Below are positions 7,814-16,504 of a DNA stretch of 64,000 nt, piece after piece (position 1 is the stretch's first letter; every line of letters starts with the position of its first letter). Position numbers and translations under genes: made by a program. The notes under the pieces were generated by a model. That model had not been told where the DNA came from, ran no database searches, and saw nothing but the letters and a program-made list of their open reading frames with translations. This stretch comes from V1-33 sp964523105 (GTDB lineage Bacteria > Verrucomicrobiota > Verrucomicrobiia > Verrucomicrobiales > V1-33), in the NCBI GenBank assembly GCA_964523105.1, contig CAZFZN010000001.1, forward strand, positions 62,001 through 126,000, written 5' to 3'.

Positions 7814-9223
7814 TCAGCGCCGGCGTCCCGGACCGCCGGGCGGGCGCGGGATTTCCACGGGGGCCGTGGCGGGATTCTTCAGCGCCTCGGTGGTCTCCTG
7901 ACGCATGGTGGCATTGGTGATGCGCGCGGCCCATTCAGCGGCGGCGGCGGCGTCTTTCTGCGCCATGCCCCTGGCATAGGCGGCGACGGCGGCATCGCGG
8001 GTGTCGTTGGGCTGGGCGGTTTCCAGCCAGCGCTCCAGGTCGCCGGCCCGGCCGTTTTGGGCAAGAGCCCCGCCAATGGATCCGGCGGTGGCTTTTTGCA
8101 GTTCCGGGTCCCTGATGCTGTTGAGCTGATTGAGTCCGTTCACCGGATTGCTCCATGCCTGGGAGTTGGCCCACGCGGCGTGGAGTTTGTCCTTCTGTGT
8201 TTGATCGGTGAGCTGCCGCGCAGTGTCGTTGATCTGCTCCACGGTGGCCCTGCCAAATCCCCAGCCAGGGCCTTTGTTGTCGCCGGTGTCGAACAGTTCC
8301 TTCTGCACGTCCTTCGACTGCGAAGTCATCCACTTGAGGGCCGCGGCGGGATCCTGCTCGCCCCACTGCACCAGGGAATTGCGCATGTTCTCCCGCGCCT
8401 TGCTGCCCGGCGGCTGCGCGAGCGCGAAGTCGAGCGCCTTGTCAGGATAGCGCATCAGAAACCCCTGATACACCCGCTCCCCGGCTTTCTCGCGTTCGTC
8501 AGGGTCCTCGATTTCCTCCAGCTTTTTGAAGGCGGCCTCGGGGTCGGAAAATGCGAGGGCGCCGATGCTGTCGAGCAGCGCCTTGCTGCGGGCCTCGGGA
8601 TCGTTGATGGAGGCGCTGAGCTGCTCGATGAGTTCCGGATCGCTGCCGGCGTTGGTGAACGACGCGATCGTGAGATACTGGCGCTTGGCGTCCATGTCGT
8701 CGCTTTGTGCGAACCACGCGAGCGCGCCCTGACGGTCTTTGGTCAGCCACTCGTTCATCACCGTGAACATGCCGATGTCCCGGTTCTCGCCCTTTTGCTG
8801 CATCACGCGGGCCATCGCGCCGGCGGGGTCGAGTTCCGCGAGCCGGGCGTAGGCGGCCATGAGCGTCACGCCGGAAATGGGCGATCGGATGCGGCCGCCC
8901 TTTTCCAGTTCGGTGAGCAGTTCCTCCAGCTCGTCGCGGTCGAGGTCGAGAATGTGCTTGGCGCGCTCGAACAGCGTGCGCATGCCGTTGCGGGTCGGGC
9001 GCTGCCGGGCGTCGAGCTTCGCCTGCGCGGGACCGGCGGACTTTTTCGCGGCGGTGCGCGGGGCTTTGTCAGGGCCGGGAGCCAGTCCGATGACGGGCGC
9101 CTTGATCTCCGCCTCCAGCTGCTCCATTTGCCCGCCTTTCCATGCATACAGGGCGCCCGCGGCGGCGGAGGCGCAGACGAAGGTGACGATGAACGGCCGC
9201 CACTGACGATAGGGGAAACTCAT
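7814..9223 (-). CDS. Helical-repeat membrane-anchored protein, paralog 2
   Basis: 469 residues from ATG 9223; the upstream in-frame start at 9283 was rejected because the 9223 start gives a signal anchor (WRPFIVTFVCASAAAGALYAW) and an ATGA overlap with the preceding gene. Most of the chain is repeats of the form W-x-x-x-D-P-x-x-A/W (for example LTKDRQGALAWFA, QDPAAALKWM), an alpha solenoid. It ends in a Pro/Arg-rich tail. It is translationally coupled to the paralog at 9220-10719 and related to the gene at 3296. Function is unknown. Confidence 0.78.
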   Translation of the reverse strand: MSFPYRQWRPFIVTFVCASAAAGALYAWKGGQMEQLEAEIKAPVIGLAPGPDKAPRTAAKKSAGPAQAKLDARQRPTRNGMRTLFERAKHILDLDRDELEELLTELEKGGRIRSPISGVTLMAAYARLAELDPAGAMARVMQQKGENRDIGMFTVMNEWLTKDRQGALAWFAQSDDMDAKRQYLTIASFTNAGSDPELIEQLSASINDPEARSKALLDSIGALAFSDPEAAFKKLEEIEDPDEREKAGERVYQGFLMRYPDKALDFALAQPPGSKARENMRNSLVQWGEQDPAAALKWMTSQSKDVQKELFDTGDNKGPGWGFGRATVEQINDTARQLTDQTQKDKLHAAWANSQAWSNPVNGLNQLNSIRDPELQKATAGSIGGALAQNGRAGDLERWLETAQPNDTRDAAVAAYARGMAQKDAAAAAEWAARITNATMRQETTEALKNPATAPVEIPRPPGGPGRRR

Positions 9224-10719
9224 TTGGGCTGGAGGAGTTTGGTTTTGAGTTCTTCGCTGAGAGTTTCGGAGTTGGCGATCCACTCCGCGGCGGCGTCATG
9301 ATCCCGCCGCAGCCAGACCCTGGCATTTTCGCTCACGAGCCGTTCGCGCATGCCCTCATCCGAAATGGAGGCCGCCCAGATGGTGCTGCTGTCCGGTTCC
9401 TTGCTCTTCAACACCTGCACCATGCCCTGGATGGCGTGGTCCTTCTCCTTACCGGACTCCAGATCGTAAATCCACTCGCTCGCGGCCTGCGGATCCTTCT
9501 TGGTCCACTCGTTGGCGATCTCGTTGTAACTGAATTGCCGGCGGTCGTCCGGCACATTGGGCAGGTATTCGAGGGCCGCCTGCGGGTCCTTGCGCGCCTT
9601 TTCGTTCAGCGCCGTGACCCACGCCTCCTCACCGGCCTTGCCCTCCAGCTGATCCGCAAACCGGACCGTCTCGTCGTAACTCATGTCATCGAACTGCCCG
9701 CGCATGCCGCGCACCGCCTCCGTCTGCACGCCCTCCGGCTGTCCCGTGATCCACTTCATCGCCTCCGCCTTGTCCTTTTTGACCCACGACTCGAACCCCG
9801 CCTGGTAATAATTCCCCCGTTCGTTCTCCGGCAGCGTGCCGGCATAACTGATCGCCTCCTGCGGGTCCCTGCCCGCCAGCATGCGCGCCAGACGCCAATG
9901 CACACTGTTCCGCTGCCCGCTGTTTTCCCCGGCCTCCGCGAGCGCGCGGGTGGCCGCCTCCCGCGGATCGATGTTCGGATCGTGCTCCGCCATGTCCATG
10001 ATCATCCATGCCCGGCGGTCCTGCGGCGCGGCGGCGATGAGACGCTCCGCGGTGGCCGGGTCCACATTCGCCATCCCGACCAGTGCTGCATTGAGCATGG
10101 TGTTGCGCATCTCCTCGTCGGCGCGGGTTTCTCCCTCCTTCTTCTCCGACACCCATTTGATGAACGCGTCGGGGTCCTTCTCCATCCATCCGCCGGCGAG
10201 CGCGGCGGCTCCGGCGAATTTGAAAACCGGGTTGCCGCTCTTCGACGCATCCTCCAGCGCCGTCTTCGCGGCCTCGGGATTGAGTTCACCCCAGCGGGAA
10301 TACAGCGCACTGGCGAGGAAGCCCGTGAGCACCATGTTCTTCGACTGCTCGATCGCCGCGCGCGCCTCCTCCATGTGGGACTCCGGCAGCTGCATCACCT
10401 TGTCGAGCAGCTCCACGATGCGGCGCGAGGACAGCATCTTCCCATCCAGCGCGGCCAGTTCCGCAATCGTCGCGCTCGCCGCCGCCGCCGAGACCCCTTC
10501 CGGAATGCGCACCTCCGCGGACGCCGCGGCCGGATCGTCCTTCTTGTCTGCGGCACCCCCGGGCGCCATGCCGGCGGCGGACTCCGCACCTGCCCTCGCC
10601 GCACGCTTCTCCGCCCGCTCCGCCAGCAATCCCGCCTCCTGGAATCTCGTGCCCAGCGGCAGAAAAGCGATGGCGCTGACGGCGGCCAATGCGGCAATTA
10701 TTTGAGAAGGGGCTTTCAT
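9220..10719 (-). CDS. Helical-repeat exported protein, paralog 1
   Basis: 499 residues from ATG 10719, which begins a signal or anchor segment (MKAPSQIIAALAAVSAIAFLP). An 85-residue upstream extension in frame was rejected. The chain carries W-x-K-D-P-x-A-A-x-x-W repeats (WMEKDPDAFIKWV, WTKKDPQAASEWI, WLRRDHDAAAEWI), each about 30-35 residues, forming a probable alpha solenoid. The stop overlaps the start of the paralog at 7814-9223 by 4 nt (ATGA). Both are likely cotranscribed. I know of no assigned function; a protein scaffold in the periplasm is likely. Confidence 0.78.
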   Translation of the reverse strand: MKAPSQIIAALAAVSAIAFLPLGTRFQEAGLLAERAEKRAARAGAESAAGMAPGGAADKKDDPAAASAEVRIPEGVSAAAASATIAELAALDGKMLSSRRIVELLDKVMQLPESHMEEARAAIEQSKNMVLTGFLASALYSRWGELNPEAAKTALEDASKSGNPVFKFAGAAALAGGWMEKDPDAFIKWVSEKKEGETRADEEMRNTMLNAALVGMANVDPATAERLIAAAPQDRRAWMIMDMAEHDPNIDPREAATRALAEAGENSGQRNSVHWRLARMLAGRDPQEAISYAGTLPENERGNYYQAGFESWVKKDKAEAMKWITGQPEGVQTEAVRGMRGQFDDMSYDETVRFADQLEGKAGEEAWVTALNEKARKDPQAALEYLPNVPDDRRQFSYNEIANEWTKKDPQAASEWIYDLESGKEKDHAIQGMVQVLKSKEPDSSTIWAASISDEGMRERLVSENARVWLRRDHDAAAEWIANSETLSEELKTKLLQPK

Positions 10720-11244
10720 ATTCGCAGCACGGTATGCACGCCGGAGAAAGCGGCACGCGCTTTTTTCAGGCTTGCCGGAAAGGTCATCGACGCCACCCCG
10801 CCCGCCCGAAGTTACACCAACTTCCCCGGAATCCCCGCACCCCGCCAAGTTGTCACAGCCTGGCGGAATCCCTGACATGCCCGCGCGGCGTCTAAACTCT
10901 GTCAGCATTTGAGAAAATGCTGGCCGATCGCGCCCCCATCTGGCAGGGTCCATGCGATTTTCCTGCCGACTCATTCACAACGCTTATGTAATACCTCCAA
11001 TACGAGACATCACCCTTTGCGACCAACCAAAGGGCTTCTGGGCTGCGTCGAAACCGCTAAATCCAAACAGCCATCTCAAAGAATCAAAGCCTGTCGCGCC
11101 ACCCGGCGCGGCTTGGCCGCGCTTCTTTGAGGGGCGCTTAGCGGTGCCCGACGCGGGGCGTGGATCAAGTCCGCGCCCTTTGCTGTAGAGACAGCGAGTT
11201 CAGCAGCCCCTCCCTCTCTCTGACTCACCACCCTGCTGAACACC
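10720..11244. other. 525-bp intergenic region with nested inverted repeat
   Basis: This gap separates the minus-strand helical-repeat gene from the plus-strand secreted-protein cluster, so it should hold both promoters. The only clear structure is the nested inverted repeat at 11045-11154. Short open frames here have no start signals or protein-like composition and are not called. Confidence 0.7.
11045..11154. repeat. Large nested inverted repeat
   Basis: Three blocks on the left pair with three on the right: GCGTCG 11045-11050 with CGACGC 11149-11154, ACCGCTAA 11053-11060 with TTAGCGGT 11138-11145, and CTCAAAGAA 11075-11083 with TTCTTTGAG 11123-11131. A GC-rich hairpin, GCGCGGC/GCCGCGC (11106-11122), lies inside. 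The element is about 110 bp and intergenic. It could be a dispersed non-autonomous element or a structured RNA. Confidence 0.65.
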
Positions 11245-12015
11245 ATGATACCCTACCCCACCCCTGGAGGATTTCGCATCCTCATTCTCGCGGCCTTGGC
11301 TGCGGCTGCTCGCCTATCCGGCCAGGACACCGCTCCGTCAGCCGCCGTCGCGGAAAGTCCCGCGGCTGCCGTCCCTGCTCCCCGCGTTCTCAATTCCCGC
11401 ACCGTGCCGCTGCCGGACGGGCGCACCCTCACCATTCAACGGGTCAGTTCGCTGCCCCGGCCCGTCGTGGCCCCGGCCCCGCCGCCGCTTCCGCAGCCTG
11501 CGACGGTCCGGCCCCCGCGCCTCGTGCCGCAGGAATCCCGCCTGCTCATCATGTATGTCACCCGCTTTGCGGACAACCTCAGCTACCTCGAGTGGTCCCC
11601 CGTCGCCGGCGGCGAGCCATTTGGGGCATGGAGCAATGCCGATCTCGATGCGCTGCGCATGGTCTGCGAAGTCGCTGTCACCCCTGACAATGTCCGCTGG
11701 ACCATCTTCCCGCTGCTGCCCTACACACCCGGGCAGCGCACCCTGCCGGGACCGCTGGCCGCCCCGCAGTTGCCTGCCGACGGCCCCGGCTTCCAAATCG
11801 TCAAAGGAAACCCCGCGGACACCGCCAACATCGCCCCCGTCGCCGCACTTCACAAACTCTACAAGGAACACGGCGCCACCCTCAAGCTCGCTTGGGAGCA
11901 ACGCGAAGCCCAGCGTCTAGCCGACGAAGCCGCCCGCGCAGCGCAGCCGCCAGCCAACATCGTCCTGAAGTTCTCCCCTGTGAAGCCCGGCAAAAGAGAA
12001 GGAGGTGACCAATGA
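11245..12015 (+). CDS. Exported hypothetical protein, first gene of secreted cluster
   Basis: 256 residues with a signal peptide (FRILILAALAAAARLSGQ) followed by a low-complexity Ala/Pro stretch to about residue 95. The central part (IMYVTRFADNLSYLEWSPVAGG) is beta-rich and the C-terminal part helical (LYKEHGATLKLAWEQREAQRLADEAARAA). I do not recognise a family. The last codons contain a perfect Shine-Dalgarno for the next gene and the stop overlaps its ATG by 4 nt, so the two are coupled. Confidence 0.72.
   Translation: MIPYPTPGGFRILILAALAAAARLSGQDTAPSAAVAESPAAAVPAPRVLNSRTVPLPDGRTLTIQRVSSLPRPVVAPAPPPLPQPATVRPPRLVPQESRLLIMYVTRFADNLSYLEWSPVAGGEPFGAWSNADLDALRMVCEVAVTPDNVRWTIFPLLPYTPGQRTLPGPLAAPQLPADGPGFQIVKGNPADTANIAPVAALHKLYKEHGATLKLAWEQREAQRLADEAARAAQPPANIVLKFSPVKPGKREGGDQ
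12001..12008 (+). promoter_or_regulatory. Strong Shine-Dalgarno GGAGGTGA
   Basis: GGAGGTGA lies 3 nt before the ATG at 12012, inside the last codons of the preceding gene. It is fully complementary to the 3' end of 16S rRNA and supports translational coupling at the ATGA overlap. Most other genes in the window have weak or no such site. Confidence 0.8.
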
Positions 12016-14204
12016 GAAACTTTCGCCTCCTCTGCATCTGGCTGATCACTGTGGGAGTCTTGCCAGCACAAACACCGCAACCTATTCGCGTCACGGTCAC
12101 CGGCACACCTGCAGATCACACCGTGCGCTGGAACACTAATACGGGGTACTGCTATCTACTCGAAGTCAGCCCCGACCTCGCCACCTGGGAGGCAGTCTCC
12201 AATGTCACCCCGGCTCCGGAAGACAGTTTGGAATGCCGCTGCACAAGCGCAGCCCCGCCGGACCGGCTCTATTACCGCGTGCATGAAATCAACTACGGCT
12301 TCGTCGAACGTCCCATGCCGGATGAGGTCTGCATCAAAGAGGGGGGCGTCGTCTTTGCCTTCAAGATGGCTGAAGCGCCGGCAGGCACCGCGAAAATCTG
12401 CATCAGCAAGCGTCAGGTAACGACGCCAGCCTCGGACTGGACACTGATTGGAGCGCTCACTGACTTTGCCACGCTTAGAGGCGTGCAGACAGTTCGCGGC
12501 CCTTCCGTATGGATTCCGAACGAGACCGGTGACTTTGAAGTAAAGGTGGAAGCGAAAAACGGAGCGGGAGTCGTGTGCTGCACCGTGATTCGCCAAATCA
12601 GCATTATCGCCAATACGCCACCTGTCATTAGCGTCACCGGTCATTCCATCAGCCCCGAGACCTACCTTCCCAACTACACCATCGCCAACGGGCGCATCAA
12701 CTTCACTACCACCACCGAGGACCCTGACGCCGACCTCAATGACAGAGTCACCCGCGTGGAATATTTCGCCAACGGCGCGCGGATCGGAACGGACTTCGTC
12801 CCCGACGACAACAACCGCTTTGGCACGCCCTCCCCTGATGAGAACGTCACCTACGGCCTCGTGGACATCCAGGGAAAGCACCAGTTCACTCCCAACAAAC
12901 TCCTTCTGGGAGACGCTCCCATCTCCGCCCGGGCCTACGACACCTACGGAGCCGCCAGCGATATCACAGCGGCCACGGGCATCACCATTACGGGCACCGT
13001 CGCCCGCCCCACCCTCAACTTCCCCGCGGATGGCAGCTATCTCATTCCTCAGCAAACGTCTGGGAATCCTGTGATTTCTCCCTACACAGTCGATGATCAG
13101 AACGGATTTGATGACGTATTTTTCGTCGCCGTGAAAAGCCTCTTTTGGGCTCCCGAAACTCCTGAAGCCTATTTCTATCCAAACACCGCTACGCACGGGG
13201 GGAACATCAACATTTTCACTGCCAATGAGATTCCCGGCATGCACACCTATTATGTCCGGGTGCATGACCGTCCGCCGATCCACAACATCAGCTTCATGCG
13301 CACCTTCCATGTCCTCATCAACAGCCCCTCCCTCCGCACCGCCCAGCAAATGGCCATGCACACCTACAGCGCATCCAATCCCGCCGAGCCCTGGGAGGGC
13401 ATCGCCGATCCCGCCTCAGCCCCAGTGGAACCGGACACCATTAAATTCATCGGCCGCTACGCCGCTGCCCAACCCTACATCAACGGCAACGCCGCCGGCC
13501 TCGATGCCCCCAGCTACGACGCCAACGGCAATCCCGTCTCTCCCGCACCCCCGCGCTACATGGACCGCGGCGTCCTCTTTACCACAGGCCAGTTCTCATT
13601 TTGGGATGATAATGATGTTTCGGAGGAAACTGGTTACTCTTGGGACGGCCCCGGTGATTCGCATCTGCACGACCGCATCCCCGGCACCTACAATCGGGAT
13701 GCGTCCGGCATCGAGTTTGATGTGGACTGTCAGCATGGCCAACTGGAACTGGAACTCCAGTTTGGAAGTGAGGAGTATTCTCAACTGCTGGGTGATCCCG
13801 CTGGGTTGTCTTATGACGCCTTCTCGATCACAGTGGACGGGGTGCTCATCTCTCTGGTCCCCGACGGAACTGCCCCTATTTCCGCCAAGACCATCCGACC
13901 TGCCGTGCTTGGTTCTCAGACAGTTTGGCCAGGGGACCCGGACTTGGCCGCTCTGCGGCGACATCTATACTTGGATGATGACGGAGAAATAAACGCTGCT
14001 TCCAATTCAAGCACTCAGGCAGAGTATAATGGAATGACTGTTCGTCTTCGCCTTCATGTCTTCCTGACGCCGGGTTTACATAAGGTCCGCATCGTCATCG
14101 CTGACCGGGATTACCCCGCCCATGTCGAAGTGGGACAGGGAAACCGTGACTGCGGCGTTTTCATCCGAGGCAATAGTCTGCGTACCATCGCCCCTACACC
14201 CTGA
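12012..14204 (+). CDS. Large secreted protein with choice-of-anchor L-like domain
   Basis: 730 residues with a signal peptide (RLLCIWLITVGVLPAQ). The N-terminal 90 residues resemble the C-terminal verrucomicrobial module (YLLEVSPDLATWE). The middle contains Ig/cadherin-like segments with Asp-rich turns (TTEDPDADLNDRVTRVEYF). The C-terminal 200 residues match the choice-of-anchor L pattern: LELELQFGSEEYSQLL, YDAFSITVDGVLISL, then HKVRIVIADRDYP and DCGVFIRGNSL. Such domains sit next to surface-anchoring signals and occur in exported adhesin-like proteins. Downstream at 14225 is a PEP-CTERM protein, which fits a shared export or sorting context. Confidence 0.8.
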   Translation: MRNFRLLCIWLITVGVLPAQTPQPIRVTVTGTPADHTVRWNTNTGYCYLLEVSPDLATWEAVSNVTPAPEDSLECRCTSAAPPDRLYYRVHEINYGFVERPMPDEVCIKEGGVVFAFKMAEAPAGTAKICISKRQVTTPASDWTLIGALTDFATLRGVQTVRGPSVWIPNETGDFEVKVEAKNGAGVVCCTVIRQISIIANTPPVISVTGHSISPETYLPNYTIANGRINFTTTTEDPDADLNDRVTRVEYFANGARIGTDFVPDDNNRFGTPSPDENVTYGLVDIQGKHQFTPNKLLLGDAPISARAYDTYGAASDITAATGITITGTVARPTLNFPADGSYLIPQQTSGNPVISPYTVDDQNGFDDVFFVAVKSLFWAPETPEAYFYPNTATHGGNINIFTANEIPGMHTYYVRVHDRPPIHNISFMRTFHVLINSPSLRTAQQMAMHTYSASNPAEPWEGIADPASAPVEPDTIKFIGRYAAAQPYINGNAAGLDAPSYDANGNPVSPAPPRYMDRGVLFTTGQFSFWDDNDVSEETGYSWDGPGDSHLHDRIPGTYNRDASGIEFDVDCQHGQLELELQFGSEEYSQLLGDPAGLSYDAFSITVDGVLISLVPDGTAPISAKTIRPAVLGSQTVWPGDPDLAALRRHLYLDDDGEINAASNSSTQAEYNGMTVRLRLHVFLTPGLHKVRIVIADRDYPAHVEVGQGNRDCGVFIRGNSLRTIAPTP

Positions 14205-14224
14205 TCCTGACAGGGCCATGAACT

Positions 14225-14917
14225 ATGAAACCCATCCCTCCACTGCGAATTTTCGTAAGCTTGATCGTTATTTCCCTGGCTGCCTGCCGCATGAGCCATG
14301 CCGCGGTTCTCATTGTGGACACCTTCAACCAGGGCGGATTCACGAGTTCACTTCCGGATACAAATCCCATAATTGAAGAAGTTAGCTTACCTTTGGGAAA
14401 TTACCGTCAGGTCGCCTACGGTAATCCAGGGTTAGGCATCAATGTCACCGCAGCAAACAGAACCATTGATCCTGTGGCGGGCACGCTGGCCTTCCTCATC
14501 AGCGGCACAAGTTCGCTACCCCAATACCCTCCGCGGCTGAACCTTATTTACCGCAGCACTGAAGAACTCAACGACATTAGCAGTTACAGTGAACTCATCC
14601 TTGGATTCAGGGAACTCACCGGCGTGGGAACTCTGTACGTGGAACTGGGAGGCTCCGATGGACTGGAAGGGGTGTTTCGCGTGGACCTCAGCGGTCCAGG
14701 CGAAGTGCGCTACCCGGTCTCCGCCATCAATGCCAATGTCGGGCATACCCTCGACGCGTTCGCCAGTATCAAGTTCACATTCGAGTCGCGGAGTGATTAC
14801 TTCTACTTCACCCTCGACGAAATCCGCCTGGTACCGGAGCCGTCCGGGACGGTGTTGGTGCTGGCGGCGGGCGGGCTGTTGCTAACTCGGCGACGGAGGG
14901 CAGTGAGGGAAGATTGA
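14225..14917 (+). CDS. PEP-CTERM sorting-domain protein
   Basis: 230 residues. A signal peptide (FVSLIVISLAACRMSHAA) precedes a beta-rich body, and the C-terminus is a textbook PEP-CTERM tail: VPEPSGTVLVLAAGGLLLTRRRR, that is Val-Pro-Glu-Pro, a hydrophobic span, and a basic cluster. Such tails are recognised by exosortase, which removes the tail during export to the surface or exopolysaccharide. No exosortase gene is in the window. It is the third gene of the 11.2-14.9 kb cluster. Confidence 0.88.
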   Translation: MKPIPPLRIFVSLIVISLAACRMSHAAVLIVDTFNQGGFTSSLPDTNPIIEEVSLPLGNYRQVAYGNPGLGINVTAANRTIDPVAGTLAFLISGTSSLPQYPPRLNLIYRSTEELNDISSYSELILGFRELTGVGTLYVELGGSDGLEGVFRVDLSGPGEVRYPVSAINANVGHTLDAFASIKFTFESRSDYFYFTLDEIRLVPEPSGTVLVLAAGGLLLTRRRRAVRED

Positions 14918-14949
14918 AGCGCAAGTCGCTGAAAATGAGCCGTGTCCAG

Positions 14950-15222
14950 CCAAAACTTTTCACCCCTTTGGACCGACTTTTCGCCTCCCCGGGCCGACTT
15001 TTCGCCCCCGCGGAGGGACTTTTCGCCCCTGCGGGCCTACTTTTCGCCCCCGCGGAAGGACTTTTCGCCGCCTTGGGCCGACTTTTCGCCCCGGCGGGCC
15101 GGCTGATCGCCCCCGTGGGCTGGCTTTTCGGCTGCGCGGGCCGGCCTTTCGGCTGCACGGGGCGGCTTCCTGGCTGCGCGGGCCGACTTTTCTGCTCTCC
15201 GCACCCGCTTTTCAGCGCAGGC
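14950..15222. repeat. 21-bp tandem repeat (minisatellite), about 13 units
   Basis: Units in register every 21 bp from 14971 have the consensus GGCCGACTTTTCGCCCCCGCG; a degenerate unit precedes at 14950 and the last ends at 15222. The unit length keeps frames open: one strand would encode GRLFAPA heptads, the other AKSRPAG heptads. The array starts 33 bp after the PEP-CTERM gene and diverges toward its right end. Confidence 0.92.
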
Positions 15223-15309
15223 GGGGCACGGTGCCGGAGTCGGCGCGCGGGCAGGTGCGCAGCGGTCCCGCCCCTGCGGACCGGAGGCGATAAAAATATC
15301 GGGCGGGAG

Positions 15310-15339
15310 TTGACGTCAGGGCGGCGGATTTGCTATGTG
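15310..15339 (+). promoter_or_regulatory. Putative sigma-70 promoter
   Basis: A TTGACG -35 box (15310-15315) is followed after 18 nt by TATGTG (15334-15339). It is placed 58 nt upstream of the ATG at 15398. The -10 box is weak. Confidence 0.5.
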
Positions 15340-15397
15340 CGTGCGGCGGCGCAGGCATGGTGCCTGGCTGCCGGAAATCCCTACCTGTTATAATCCC

Positions 15398-16333
15398 ATG
15401 GCCACCTATGCACAAATCGTACTTGCCCGCGCCGCCGAAACCCAGGGCGTGTGGGCGCTGGATGACACCTTCACCGGAGGCGGTCTCACCAAGGAGGAGC
15501 ACAACGACGTGCTCGCGGACGTCACGGCTGCCATTCTGGCCAAAGACACGGCCGCCGGTGAACTGGCCGCCGCCCGCGCGGACATGAAGACAGAGCACGA
15601 CTTTTTCAAAACCATGAATGTGGCCATCGCCTCGCGCCTCGACAGCGAAGTGCCGGACGATGACCCGCTGCAAAAACGCGTGGATGCAGCCGATGACATC
15701 GCTCCGAGTTCCGAGGCGAACATCGAGCGCCGCGCCGAAGTCACGCTCGTGATCTGGAGCGAGGTGAACGCCGCGCGCGCGGCCAAAGTGCCGCCGCTGC
15801 CCGCCATCACCGTGCGAGGCACCACCCAGGCACAGTATGCCAGCCGCTATAGCGCGCTGGCACCCATGCGCATCGTGCGCGATGAAAAGGAGGGCAAGCT
15901 CACCTCCCGCCGCACCCTGGAAAAACGCGAAGCGCGCCGGTTGGATAAACATAACAAGGACTGGTATCAGGCATGGAAGAGTGAATTCCCCCCCGGCACG
16001 GACAAAGGCGATGCCCTGGTGAACGTGCACACGGAGGAGAGCACGCCGCCGCCCGGTATTCTGGAAATAACCGGCGTGACGCAGACGGGGCTCAGCCTGG
16101 AGTTGGATTACGATCCGGAAAGCGGCGAGCATGCCACCGTGCTGGAGCTGCTCTATAAGGTAGTGGGCGTGCACGAGGACTACCAGCGCATACCCGCCAA
16201 CCGCGCAGACGGCAATACGATAGGCCCCTTCGTCCAGGGGCAGGTGGTGAAGCTGCGCACCGACGTGGGCAACAGCCGGGATTTCTCCGAACTGAGCCCG
16301 GAGCAGGAGATAACGATAGGGCCGCCGGTGTAG
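15398..16333 (+). CDS. Hypothetical protein with C-terminal Fn3-like domain
   Basis: 311 residues from ATG 15398 (an upstream start in frame lacks protein-like sequence). There is no signal peptide. The first 200 residues are highly charged and helical (ILAKDTAAGELAAARADMKTEHDFF, REARRLDKHNKDWYQAW). The last 90 residues form a beta-rich unit (GILEITGVTQTGLSLELDYDPESG, then TVLELLYKV and RDFSELSPEQEITIG) that resembles a fibronectin type III domain. I recognise no family function. A sigma-70-like promoter lies just upstream. Confidence 0.68.
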   Translation: MATYAQIVLARAAETQGVWALDDTFTGGGLTKEEHNDVLADVTAAILAKDTAAGELAAARADMKTEHDFFKTMNVAIASRLDSEVPDDDPLQKRVDAADDIAPSSEANIERRAEVTLVIWSEVNAARAAKVPPLPAITVRGTTQAQYASRYSALAPMRIVRDEKEGKLTSRRTLEKREARRLDKHNKDWYQAWKSEFPPGTDKGDALVNVHTEESTPPPGILEITGVTQTGLSLELDYDPESGEHATVLELLYKVVGVHEDYQRIPANRADGNTIGPFVQGQVVKLRTDVGNSRDFSELSPEQEITIGPPV

Positions 16334-16413
16334 CGGCGGGCGCTTCCGTATGTTGCCCTCCCGGGATCGCGTGGTGCCATGCGGACAACAATACTGTCCC
16401 CCCTCTGGCCGCT

Positions 16414-16460
16414 CGCGGGATTGTGATTCCAAAGTTACACTATCTCATCATAATCCCGCG
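16414..16460. repeat. 9-bp inverted repeat upstream of nuclease-like gene
   Basis: CGCGGGATT (16414-16422) and AATCCCGCG (16452-16460) are perfect reverse complements 29 nt apart, centred in the 171-nt promoter region of the gene at 16505. It could be an operator or a weak stem-loop. Confidence 0.5.
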
Positions 16461-16504
16461 GACCTTAACTGTAACCCAAAACGCAGCAGCGAACCACTAC
16501 CACT

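Larger units (their letters stand above)
14918..15397. other. 480-bp intergenic region holding a minisatellite and a promoter
   Basis: Most of the gap is the 21-bp tandem array at 14950-15222. A sigma-70-like promoter at 15310-15339 precedes the next gene. Open frames on both strands across the array are a consequence of the repeat length being a multiple of three. Confidence 0.75.

Noticed and set aside
10909..11188. Two short ORFs in the divergent gap
   Set aside because: They overlap in different frames, have no Shine-Dalgarno sites and sit on the inverted repeat.
14950..15222. CRISPR array
   Set aside because: Units are contiguous with no unique spacers, and no cas genes are near.
14914..15393. 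159-residue frame with GRLFAPA heptads
   Set aside because: TTG start, no Shine-Dalgarno, and the open frame follows from the 21-bp repeat length; the opposite strand is equally open.
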